This document shows, piece by piece, positions 9,848-17,980 of a DNA stretch of 32,054 bases. Every line of letters starts with the position of its first letter. Position 1 is the stretch's first letter. The stretch spans positions 6,828 to 38,881 of IMG/VR virus record IMGVR_UViG_3300030118_007170, one strand, 5' to 3'. Both the position numbers and the translations under genes were made by a program. Below the pieces are notes generated by a model. The model did not search any database. It was not told where the DNA came from and saw only the letters and a list, made by a program, of their open reading frames with translations. This DNA is from a virus.

Positions 9848-11461
9848 ATGAAAACAAAAAATATAATATTAGACTTTTCAAATAATACTCTTGAGATTGA
9901 TTACGATTTTATTTATAATTTTTATCAAGAAATAGAAACTATAACTGAAGATGGTTTTATAGATAATTTAAATACTGATTTTAAAAAGAGCAAGTTTATA
10001 AAAATTAATTTTAAGTTTATAAACGAAGCAAGAAAAATTAAAATAAGAGATAGATTTACACCAAATATTAATATTGATTACTTTAGAAGCATTAGTAACA
10101 ATAATTTACCTTTGTCTTTAGACGATAGAAGACTTTTTAATACTTTAAACAAAATAGATAACTACTTTTATATAAATGAAGATGTTAAAGATAGTAGTTA
10201 TACAAATGATAGTGATATTAAAACAACTTTAAGCTATTTTAACTTAAGTAATGATTTAGACTTTTATAAAAACTCTAATTGTGTTTATTACAATAAGAAT
10301 TTAGCTAGCTTTATAAAGAATTCAAAGTCAAATACTAATGTATTGCAGAATAAAAATATTGAAAATATTGAAACTTACAAAAGTGTTTTAAATACTGAAG
10401 ACTTTAATGAAAATTTTAATTCTAATATTATTAATTATATACCAAATATAAGTAATAATTTGTTTTCATACTCAGAAATAGAATCAGACAACAATAAAAG
10501 AAAAAAAGCTTTTATTGGTATTCTTACAGATAAATTTATAAAAGACGAAGACGACTATAAATTAAAAAGTTCAACTTTTTATTTTACTCAAAATCACTTT
10601 TCTAACTTTAGTAGAGAAATAAACGATGTTGGTGTAAAGTATGGAAGAGTTTATAAATATGTTTTTTATCCTGTCTACTTCTATAGTAGACCAACTATTG
10701 ATGAAGGCTTAACTTTAAGTGACTATTTAATTTGTGATACACCTTCAATAACTGAAGATATTTTGTGTGTAGAAAATATAAGGCCAACTGTTATAGGAAA
10801 TTTAAGAGGAAAATATTTTGAAAATAGAAAGTCTTTTAAATTAAGATGGTCACAACCTGCTGAAAATCAAAATGATATAAAAGGTTTTCAGATATTTAAA
10901 AGAACAAGCTTGGATGAGCCATTTATGCTTGTTAAGCAACTAGAAGGTCATAGTAATATTGATTTTTATGATAGAAATGAAAACATAAGTAAAGATCAAG
11001 TTGTACATGAAGAAGGAAAAATATTTAGAGAATACTATGATGATACTTTTAATCCTACAGATATTACAATATATACTATTTGTAGTATTGATGCTCATGG
11101 TTTAACATCAAGCTACTCAGAGCAAATAGCTTTTACATATGACTTTCTAAATAAAAAGACAATTGCAGATCTTGTAAGTACATCAGGTGCACCAATATTT
11201 TATCCTAATTTGTTTGTTCCAAGAAAAACAATATTTTTCGATAATGATGATAAGCTTTCAACAATAACGCCTTCAGCTACAAGAAAAACAAAGTTTACGC
11301 TTATGTTTACACCTGACTGTTTAAAGCATGATACAGAGCAATCAAGTCAAACATTTGAAAAATTATTTAAGAATGAATATGAATTTAGTATATTTAGACT
11401 AAATAATAGAAGTATATATGAAGACAAGATAAGTATTAATTATAACGAACAAGAACAATAA
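9848..11461 (+). CDS. Structural protein with fibronectin type III-like domain (537 aa)
   Basis: Starts at ATG 9848, 11 bases after the previous stop, with AGAAAG as a weak ribosome site. Residues about 313-433 look like a fibronectin type III domain: FKLRWSQP on an early strand, KGFQIFKR on the C strand, then a YTICSIDAHGLTSSYSE segment typical of the last strands. The part before it is Asn-rich and low in complexity. The part after it has a Pro-containing beta-type region ending in charged residues. FnIII-like domains are common in phage tail and baseplate proteins, where they bind carbohydrate or act as spacers. A tail surface role is therefore likely, although no receptor specificity can be read from the sequence. 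It closes the first block of large genes and is followed by a 68-base gap. Confidence 0.75.
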   Translation: MKTKNIILDFSNNTLEIDYDFIYNFYQEIETITEDGFIDNLNTDFKKSKFIKINFKFINEARKIKIRDRFTPNINIDYFRSISNNNLPLSLDDRRLFNTLNKIDNYFYINEDVKDSSYTNDSDIKTTLSYFNLSNDLDFYKNSNCVYYNKNLASFIKNSKSNTNVLQNKNIENIETYKSVLNTEDFNENFNSNIINYIPNISNNLFSYSEIESDNNKRKKAFIGILTDKFIKDEDDYKLKSSTFYFTQNHFSNFSREINDVGVKYGRVYKYVFYPVYFYSRPTIDEGLTLSDYLICDTPSITEDILCVENIRPTVIGNLRGKYFENRKSFKLRWSQPAENQNDIKGFQIFKRTSLDEPFMLVKQLEGHSNIDFYDRNENISKDQVVHEEGKIFREYYDDTFNPTDITIYTICSIDAHGLTSSYSEQIAFTYDFLNKKTIADLVSTSGAPIFYPNLFVPRKTIFFDNDDKLSTITPSATRKTKFTLMFTPDCLKHDTEQSSQTFEKLFKNEYEFSIFRLNNRSIYEDKISINYNEQEQ

Positions 11462-11529
11462 AACATATTAAATATTTTAATAAAAATATATTGTAAATAT
11501 AATTATTATGAAAGGACTATAAATAAACT
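11462..11529 (+). promoter_or_regulatory. 68-base AT-rich leader with AAAGGA ribosome site
   Basis: This is the only gap over 20 bases in the first 21 kb and is almost pure A/T, as expected for a phage promoter region. AAAGGA at 11511-11516 is the likely ribosome site, 13 bases before ATG 11530. A TATAAT-like string lies in the stretch 11495-11506. An exact T4-late-type TATAAATA occurs at 11518-11525, but it lies between the ribosome site and the start codon, so a transcript from it would lack both. No hairpin with a GC stem is present. Confidence 0.3.
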
Positions 11530-12264
11530 ATGGGATTTTTAAATCATACTACAAACAATATTATTATTGATGCAGTTTTAACTGAAAGAGGTAGAGAGTT
11601 ATTGTCTCAAAACAATGGTTCTTTTAAAATAAGCAGTTTTTCTTTTGGTGATGACGAAGTTGATTATACTTTGATCACTAAATATGGAAAAGTTATAGGA
11701 AAAGAAAAAATAGAAAAAAATACTCCTATATTTGAAGCTAACCCAAATGAAAATGTTGCTATTAAGCATCCTTTAATTACTTACTCTAATCCTGTTGATA
11801 CTTTAACAAAGATTCCAAGAATTAAACTTGCAAGCAGTGCTACTAGTATTACTTTAAAAAATGAGTCTACTAATCGACTAGAAACTCATTCTTTAATAAA
11901 AGTAAAAGATTTTATTGAAACAACAGATACTACAGAAACAGTTGACGAAAGACTTTTAGATCATGAATTTATTGTTAAAGTTCATAATGATTTATTAAGA
12001 GTAGAAGGTCAAACGCCAGATGATCTAGATACAAATAAAATTGCAACATATTTTATTGATACAGGCACTGCTGAAGATAGAGAATTTTCAAATCAAAGAC
12101 AAGCAGACTTTACTATTTTTGCTAAAAACGTTGTTAATGCTAATACATTTTCAGTTTATGCAGATCCAAGTGATAGTACTAAGATTCACACGCAAGTTCA
12201 AGTAATTGGAACAGCTTCAGGTTCTTCAAAAATAATTCCAGTTGTAATAAACAAAGTAGTTTAA
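11530..12264 (+). CDS. Conserved phage structural protein (244 aa)
   Basis: The protein begins with MGFLNHTTN, then IIDAVLTERGRELL, then FSFGDDEVDY and KYGK. From memory, this pattern opens a family of small virion proteins in T4-like marine phages, where GDDEVDY is well kept; this was not searched. A short EKNTPIFEA segment follows, then a beta-rich domain ending in a Ser/Val-rich C-terminus. No catalytic motif is visible. Its N-terminus resembles that of the 366 aa protein at 815, suggesting a shared docking fold. It is followed 17 bases later by the 432 aa protein, probably on the same transcript. A baseplate or tail role is inferred from the neighbours. Confidence 0.8.
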   Translation: MGFLNHTTNNIIIDAVLTERGRELLSQNNGSFKISSFSFGDDEVDYTLITKYGKVIGKEKIEKNTPIFEANPNENVAIKHPLITYSNPVDTLTKIPRIKLASSATSITLKNESTNRLETHSLIKVKDFIETTDTTETVDERLLDHEFIVKVHNDLLRVEGQTPDDLDTNKIATYFIDTGTAEDREFSNQRQADFTIFAKNVVNANTFSVYADPSDSTKIHTQVQVIGTASGSSKIIPVVINKVV

Positions 12265-12281
12265 TAGAAGGTTAACAAGTT

Positions 12282-13580
12282 ATGGCAAAAGATTTAATAG
12301 GATCATATATTTCTATAGATGAAAGTAACTCTATATCTAAGAAAAGCAAAGTTCAACAATTAGTAGACATTGTTCAGTCTGATATACATAGTGCTACATC
12401 GAGCAATACTAGAAAGAAATATCAAGCATTTGTAAGTGGAGGCACTGGTCTTACTAACATAACAAGCTCTTTATATCAAACTGTTTTTGACCAAAATCAC
12501 ACATTTCAAACTTCTAATGCTATGTTTGATTGTACAGTTGGATTAAATCCAGCTGGTACAACATATACTGGAGCAAAAACAAGTACAGATAGTGGTGGCA
12601 AAGATATATTTCCTAGTACTACTTTGATGATGAGAGAGAAAGCAAACATTTATAGACAATATGCTTTAAATCTTCTAGGTGATGCAGACGCTACTTTTAA
12701 ATCTCCTTTTGACTCTACAACAACAACAGACGTTATGGATGAAGTTTTATTTATTAACTTCAGAAGGTTATTCACAAGAGATAATATTGTAAAAGAATCA
12801 TTTGCTCTAAGACTTTATCAAAGCGGATCTTTTCTTAAAGATGATGCAGGAAGTGCTTATAATTCGGGTGGTACTTCAGAAACTAATCTCAATATTCAAC
12901 CTGATGCTGTTAGTAACGATAACAATAGTTTGGTTAAAGTAACAGACTCAGGTGCAAACTCTTCTAAAAGAGTAACTGCAGTTGCTGGAGAAGTTGGAAC
13001 TTTAAAAATTGGAACAACAAACGTAGGATTAATATTTTATGATAGTGGAATATTAGTTTTAAATGCTAGTAAAGTATTTGATGGTACACAAATAATGCGT
13101 GGCTTAATATCAGATGTTAATGTAACAAGTAGTGGCACTATTGCTGCTGGAGTTAATAGTTCTTCTTATACTAGCGCAATATCTTACAATGCTGGTCAAG
13201 GATTACTATCTGGATCATTTATTCCTGACATGTGGAGAAAAAGCTCTATTGATGATATTGTTGATCATGTATTAGGTACTAGATTTGATGATGGTAATTT
13301 AACAGCAATAGCATTTAAAAACGAAACGTTTATTAACTCTTCATTAATTTTTTGTAGAGCAGCACCTTCACAATTAAATTATTCTACTAATCCTACTTAT
13401 TTAGATGCTGATGGTAAAATTAGAGTAATAACAGAAGATACTGACGAACCTTTTTCTTTTGTCACTACTATAGGACTACATGATGCTGAAGGTAGATTAC
13501 TTGCTGTTGCAAAAACTTCAAGACCTATAGAGAAGAATTCTGAGACTGACCTATCAATTAGAATTAGATTAGACTATTAA
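12282..13580 (+). CDS. Virion/tail protein with shared C-terminal domain (432 aa)
   Basis: ATG 12282 has AGAAGGT upstream. The protein is rich in Ser, Thr, Gly and Asp, less biased than the genes before it, and reads like a beta-structured surface protein. The last 90 residues contain NYSTNPTY, then FVTTIGLHD, then LLAVAKTSRPI, ending in RIRLDY. The 963 aa neighbour ends with the same pattern, so the two are related at their C-termini. From memory, this ending, with a small glycine-rich turn and a final basic-hydrophobic-Asp-aromatic signature, is common in large structural proteins of T4-like cyanophages. The middle (about 200-300) has short beta repeats with many Ser/Thr/Gly. It is likely part of the tail or fibre apparatus, with no enzymatic function seen. 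Confidence 0.8.
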   Translation: MAKDLIGSYISIDESNSISKKSKVQQLVDIVQSDIHSATSSNTRKKYQAFVSGGTGLTNITSSLYQTVFDQNHTFQTSNAMFDCTVGLNPAGTTYTGAKTSTDSGGKDIFPSTTLMMREKANIYRQYALNLLGDADATFKSPFDSTTTTDVMDEVLFINFRRLFTRDNIVKESFALRLYQSGSFLKDDAGSAYNSGGTSETNLNIQPDAVSNDNNSLVKVTDSGANSSKRVTAVAGEVGTLKIGTTNVGLIFYDSGILVLNASKVFDGTQIMRGLISDVNVTSSGTIAAGVNSSSYTSAISYNAGQGLLSGSFIPDMWRKSSIDDIVDHVLGTRFDDGNLTAIAFKNETFINSSLIFCRAAPSQLNYSTNPTYLDADGKIRVITEDTDEPFSFVTTIGLHDAEGRLLAVAKTSRPIEKNSETDLSIRIRLDY

Positions 13581-13591
13581 AAGTATAAACT

Positions 13592-16483
13592 ATGACTTTA
13601 GTACCACTAAGTAACAAAAACTTTGTTAAAACTACTGTAAAGGTAGCACCTAAAACAACCTACGTATCAGCTAGTAGTGACTGTAATAATTTTGGTGAAT
13701 TAGCAATTAGCGGTACAGGAATATCTGGATCTGTATTTGATAGAGAAGATTTTTCAAAGTCAATTATACCTACAAAGATAGATGGAAAGTTAAAATCTAC
13801 ACTAAACAGTACAACAAAAGATATATTTTCAGAAGGATTTAGTAAAGAAGGAAGTAATATAATTAATGAACTTGAAAGGATTAGAACTGCTGAAGGTGAA
13901 AATTATCAAGATGAGATAAATGCAAACAATTTTAAAAATGAATTCAAAATAAAAAGAACAATTCAAAACTTTCTATACGGAGATGTAAATCTAGACAAAA
14001 AAAACTATGTTAAAAATATTTTATATCCATTTTATAGAAAAAATAAAGACAATGATAATTTAAACAATGTTTATTGGGGGTTTTCTAATTACAATAGTTT
14101 AAACTTTTTCTCACAAGGATTTAATTCATCTTATAATTATTCAAGTCATTCAAATTGCTTAGCTTACCCAAACTTCTATACTAATAATAAATATAATTAT
14201 GACTTTATTAAAAAAGATAACTTTAACGTATCATTTTTTATTAATAGAAGAGAAACTGGATCTATAACTGATCAATGTATTTTACATATTCCAAAAGCTT
14301 TCAGTATATTCTTATCAAATGGATCAAGTACTAATACTAATACATTTGGTAATATTAATAAATATAAAATAAAGACAAGTATTGTTCAAAATGATAGTCC
14401 TTTATCTTTTTCTTATAGCGAAACTACAGACTGTATAAAAAGTAATAATTGGCATTATGTTTCTATTAATTTTATAAATACTACAAATGACTCTTATAGA
14501 GTTGACATTTACGTTGATAATAACATTATACAGACATTTACAATTGACACAATATTTAAATATAGTGAATTTGATAATATTATTTTAATAGGTAATAAAT
14601 TTAATAATTACGATGAATTATCCATTAATTCAAATAGTATTGGTGATAACTCTATTCTTAGAAAAAGATTGTTTTCAAGCACAGGTGTAAATCCAGTTTT
14701 AAATAATAAGTTTATAAATATTGAAAAAAGTATTGATATAAATTCTACAAATGAAGACTTTTTTGACAAAACAAAAACAATGTTTTCTTTAGAAGCTGAA
14801 TTGTGTGATTTTAGAATATACTCTAATTCTCTAGATATAGACAAGATTAAACATAATAGAAAAAATGGTGTAAAAAACGTATTAAGTGAAATATTAGATT
14901 CTGGATTATGTTTTTATTTGCCATTATATTTTGTCCCAGTTGCAATTTTCAAAGAAGCTCTATACAATGCATCAGGAGAGACAAAAAAATTAACTTATAC
15001 ATCACCTGTCAATCCTTATTTTAGTAATTTTTGCGGTGGCCATGAAGTAAATGTTGAAAATTTTGTTTTTGAATTTGTTAGAAAACAAACTCCAAATATT
15101 ATAATCGGTGGAATAGATAAAAACAATTTTTATAAAGACACATCTGTAAGTAGTGTTAATAACCTAATAAGATATAAAAGTGGTTCTAATGAAAACGATA
15201 ATACGCTCATAAGAAAAGGCACGTCAGTTAACGAAATATATACAAAAAACTTATTAGATAATTCAGTAATATCAGATAATGAAAAAATTAATAATCTTAT
15301 ATATAGAAATAACTTTATTCTACCTAATGATAATGGGATACAGAAACAATACTTTAATATAATATCAGATGTATTTTCAAGTAATATATCTAACGATAAC
15401 ATGTCTAATACAACAGGATATGAATCTCAATATAATTTTATTGAAAATTTAGAAGAAAGAAATATAAATACAAAATTAGGCATTACAGATCAAATATCTA
15501 AAAATTATCATGTATCAATGGAAAAGATATATAGTGACTTAAACTTTAACGATCTATATAAAACAAGATATAAAAAAAATTTTTTTACAAAAGATAATGG
15601 AATTCCATATTCTGATGAATTTAATAATGAAGAAAGACCTATTGAAACAATATCAGATATACCTTACACTATATCTAAAGATACATTATATAGTGTAAGT
15701 AACTTATTATATCATAATAATATTGATATAGATACTTGGACAAATAGTAATACTATTGTTACTGAGCCTAATAAAGACAAATATTTAAATTATTATATCG
15801 ATGAATCTAACTTAAGTAATCCTCTAACTAGAAAATATAAGAATATTCATACAACTCAAGATTATGAAGAAAATCATATTTTTAATGGTTTAACTTATAA
15901 ATCTATATTATTACCTTTCAGAGACTTAATGTGTGATGATTCTTATTTCCATAGTGTTATTTTTGATATTTCTAGTCAAATTTACAACAATAAAATAAAA
16001 AAAGGTTCATTTATTTTAAAAGATGTTGATTTACATGGATCTAATGCTAAATTAAAAATTACTTTAAAAGACAACTATGCTGGATGTTTATATAGATGTG
16101 ATTGTGAAACTGAAGTAGCAGATTGGAATTATGTAGGTCATATATTCTATAGCGAGGGTATATCTACTATACTTCATCCAGGAATAGCAAACTTTGGTGG
16201 TAATAACTTTACATGTGAGTTTGAAAGCGAAAGAAGTTTATTTGTTAATGAAATAAACATACCTTGTGAAAGTGGAAAAATTAACAAGAGTTATAATTCA
16301 ACATATAATGAAGACTTAAGAGCTAGTGATAGTGCTTTTGATCATGATGAGAAATTTGTTTATATAACTGATATTAATCTTCATGATGAAAATTTAAATA
16401 TTGTTGCTAAAGCTAAATTAGCTCAACCTGTTCCTAAGAAATCAAGTGACAATATAGTTTTCAGATTAAAAATGGATTATTAA
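13592..16483 (+). CDS. LamG/concanavalin-like structural protein, putative fibre or adhesin (963 aa)
   Basis: The N-terminal 60 residues include TTYVSASSD, an opening I recall from LamG-containing virion proteins of marine phages. Residues about 210-425 look like a laminin G/concanavalin jelly roll: FNVSFFINRR, then WHYVSINF (about 287), IYVDNNIIQTF (about 307), IGNKF and a closing CDFRIYS (about 405) followed by the helix that usually ends such domains. A low-complexity middle follows. The last 150 residues contain YVGHIFYSEG and the C-terminal domain shared with the 432 aa protein upstream (ITDINLHD, AKAKLAQP, ending RLKMDY). LamG folds often bind sugars, so a host-recognition or decoration role is plausible but inferred. 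The stop codon overlaps the next start (TAATG at 16481-16485). Confidence 0.82.
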   Translation: MTLVPLSNKNFVKTTVKVAPKTTYVSASSDCNNFGELAISGTGISGSVFDREDFSKSIIPTKIDGKLKSTLNSTTKDIFSEGFSKEGSNIINELERIRTAEGENYQDEINANNFKNEFKIKRTIQNFLYGDVNLDKKNYVKNILYPFYRKNKDNDNLNNVYWGFSNYNSLNFFSQGFNSSYNYSSHSNCLAYPNFYTNNKYNYDFIKKDNFNVSFFINRRETGSITDQCILHIPKAFSIFLSNGSSTNTNTFGNINKYKIKTSIVQNDSPLSFSYSETTDCIKSNNWHYVSINFINTTNDSYRVDIYVDNNIIQTFTIDTIFKYSEFDNIILIGNKFNNYDELSINSNSIGDNSILRKRLFSSTGVNPVLNNKFINIEKSIDINSTNEDFFDKTKTMFSLEAELCDFRIYSNSLDIDKIKHNRKNGVKNVLSEILDSGLCFYLPLYFVPVAIFKEALYNASGETKKLTYTSPVNPYFSNFCGGHEVNVENFVFEFVRKQTPNIIIGGIDKNNFYKDTSVSSVNNLIRYKSGSNENDNTLIRKGTSVNEIYTKNLLDNSVISDNEKINNLIYRNNFILPNDNGIQKQYFNIISDVFSSNISNDNMSNTTGYESQYNFIENLEERNINTKLGITDQISKNYHVSMEKIYSDLNFNDLYKTRYKKNFFTKDNGIPYSDEFNNEERPIETISDIPYTISKDTLYSVSNLLYHNNIDIDTWTNSNTIVTEPNKDKYLNYYIDESNLSNPLTRKYKNIHTTQDYEENHIFNGLTYKSILLPFRDLMCDDSYFHSVIFDISSQIYNNKIKKGSFILKDVDLHGSNAKLKITLKDNYAGCLYRCDCETEVADWNYVGHIFYSEGISTILHPGIANFGGNNFTCEFESERSLFVNEINIPCESGKINKSYNSTYNEDLRASDSAFDHDEKFVYITDINLHDENLNIVAKAKLAQPVPKKSSDNIVFRLKMDY

Positions 16484-17034
16484 TGAATTTAGGTTTAGAT
16501 ATATCAACTTCTATAATAGGTGTATGTTTATTTGATAATGATAGTTTTGTACTGATGGATAAAATAGATCTTACTAAAACTAAATGTATATTTGAAAAAG
16601 CTAAAAGAGTTGAAAACTACTTTGATAAGTTATCTTCTGATCATAATATAACAAACATTTATATAGAAGATATACTTCAGGCTTTTAGAAGAGGCATGTC
16701 TTCTTCAAAAACTTTAATGCAACTGGCTCGATTCAATGGTGTTGTTTCAAACATTGTATTTCGCAGCTGCGGTTTGATCCCTGTTTACATTAATGTTAAT
16801 ACTGCTAGGAAACTATTAGAAATAAAAATCGATAAAAACAGCGTCATTGACAAAAAAGAACAAGTTTTAAATTGGGTTAACGAAGATTTAGGCGGATATA
16901 ACTGGCCAGAAAAAATAATTAGTCGTGGAAAGAATAAAGGACTTGTAAAATTTGAAAAATTTTGTTATGATATGTCTGACTCATATGTAATATGTAAAGC
17001 AGGTATAAAATTAAATAATGGATATCATAAATAA
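16483..17034 (+). CDS. ruvC: RuvC-like Holliday junction resolvase
   Basis: The RNase H-like fold of RuvC is visible: the first acidic residue D6 in GLDIS on strand one, E62 in YIEDI, and the C-terminal pair D163/D166 in YDMSDSYVI. These match the four metal-binding acidic residues of RuvC (D7, E66, D138/H, D141 in E. coli). At 183 aa the length is normal for the family. It would cut four-way and branched DNA during recombination-dependent replication. In T4 the analogous job before packaging is done by an unrelated enzyme, endonuclease VII (gp49). The start codon overlaps the previous stop (TAATG) and the gene overlaps the primase gene by 17 bases, so it is translated together with replication/repair genes. 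Codon use is still AT-biased. Confidence 0.85.
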   Translation: MNLGLDISTSIIGVCLFDNDSFVLMDKIDLTKTKCIFEKAKRVENYFDKLSSDHNITNIYIEDILQAFRRGMSSSKTLMQLARFNGVVSNIVFRSCGLIPVYINVNTARKLLEIKIDKNSVIDKKEQVLNWVNEDLGGYNWPEKIISRGKNKGLVKFEKFCYDMSDSYVICKAGIKLNNGYHK

Positions 17035-17980
17035 AAGATTAGATTTCTTTGAAAGTTTTATAGATAATTGCCAGCTTGATAAAGATGGTGTTAACTTAAA
17101 TATTTGGTGTCCTTTCTGTAGGAATAAATCAAAAAACAAACTTAAGTTATGTATTCATTTAGAAAAGGGATACTATCATTGTTGGGTATGTGATAAAAAA
17201 GGTTCAAATATACCTAGTCTAATTAAATACGTCAATAAGAACAAAGTAGAAGAGTCTAAAAAATACTTTAAATCTTATAATAAAAAGTTTTCTCTATTTG
17301 AAGAAGATATTATTGAGGAAGAAATAAATGTTTCACTTCCAAATAATTTTAAATTCTTTGTTGAAGACTTTAATCCTATAGATCCAGATGCAAGAGATGT
17401 TTTCAAGTATGCTTTAAAAAGAGGAGTAAATAAACATAAACTGTGCATGTTAAGAATAGGTTATAGTCTTGATAGAGAATATAAAAGGTATTTAATTTTA
17501 CCAAGTTATGATAAAAATGGTAAACTAAATTACCACGTAGGCAGAAACATAGATGTAAGTACACATGATTCTTATAAATACAAAAACGCATCTGTTCCTA
17601 AAAAGAATATTATATTTAATGAACTTAATATAAATTGGAAAATGCCTTTAACTTTAGTTGAAGGACCTTTAGACTTGATAAAAACTAATGATAACTCAAC
17701 TTGCTTACTAGGGTCTACTTTAACAGAAGATATGATTCTTTTTCAAAGTATAATTAAAAATAGAACACCTGTAAATCTTGCGTTAGATAGTGATGCATAT
17801 TCTAAATCTTTAAAAATTGCAAAACTTTTATACTCTTATGATATTGACGTAAATATTGTTGATACAAGAGGTAAAGAAGATGTAGGTGACATGGATAGAG
17901 AATATTTCTTAGAAAAGCTTAATAATTCTAAAAGATATTCTTATAATGACAATTTATTATCTAAGATAAGGATGCTATGA
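17018..17980 (+). CDS. DNA primase, DnaG/gp61-like (zinc finger + TOPRIM)
   Basis: A zinc ribbon opens the protein: C31-x2-C34 (CPFC) and C55-x2-C58 (CWVC) after YYHC. The catalytic core follows with GRNIDVSTHDSYKYKN-type sequence around residues 175-195. The TOPRIM domain carries E215 in LVEGPLDLI and the D257-x-D259 motif in ALDSDAY. At 320 aa it is close to T4 gp61 (about 342 aa) and lacks the C-terminal helicase-interacting domain of bacterial DnaG and the fused helicase of T7 gp4. It would make RNA primers for lagging-strand synthesis; the partner helicase is not in this window. The start lies inside the RuvC gene and the stop overlaps the next start (ATGA at 17977-17980), indicating tight coupling. 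Confidence 0.88.
   Translation: MDIINKRLDFFESFIDNCQLDKDGVNLNIWCPFCRNKSKNKLKLCIHLEKGYYHCWVCDKKGSNIPSLIKYVNKNKVEESKKYFKSYNKKFSLFEEDIIEEEINVSLPNNFKFFVEDFNPIDPDARDVFKYALKRGVNKHKLCMLRIGYSLDREYKRYLILPSYDKNGKLNYHVGRNIDVSTHDSYKYKNASVPKKNIIFNELNINWKMPLTLVEGPLDLIKTNDNSTCLLGSTLTEDMILFQSIIKNRTPVNLALDSDAYSKSLKIAKLLYSYDIDVNIVDTRGKEDVGDMDREYFLEKLNNSKRYSYNDNLLSKIRML

Noticed and set aside
11518-11525. Exact T4-late-type TATAAATA
   Set aside because: It lies between the ribosome site and the start codon, so its transcript would lose both; the string also occurs inside genes in this AT-rich DNA (for example near 17575 and 19430).
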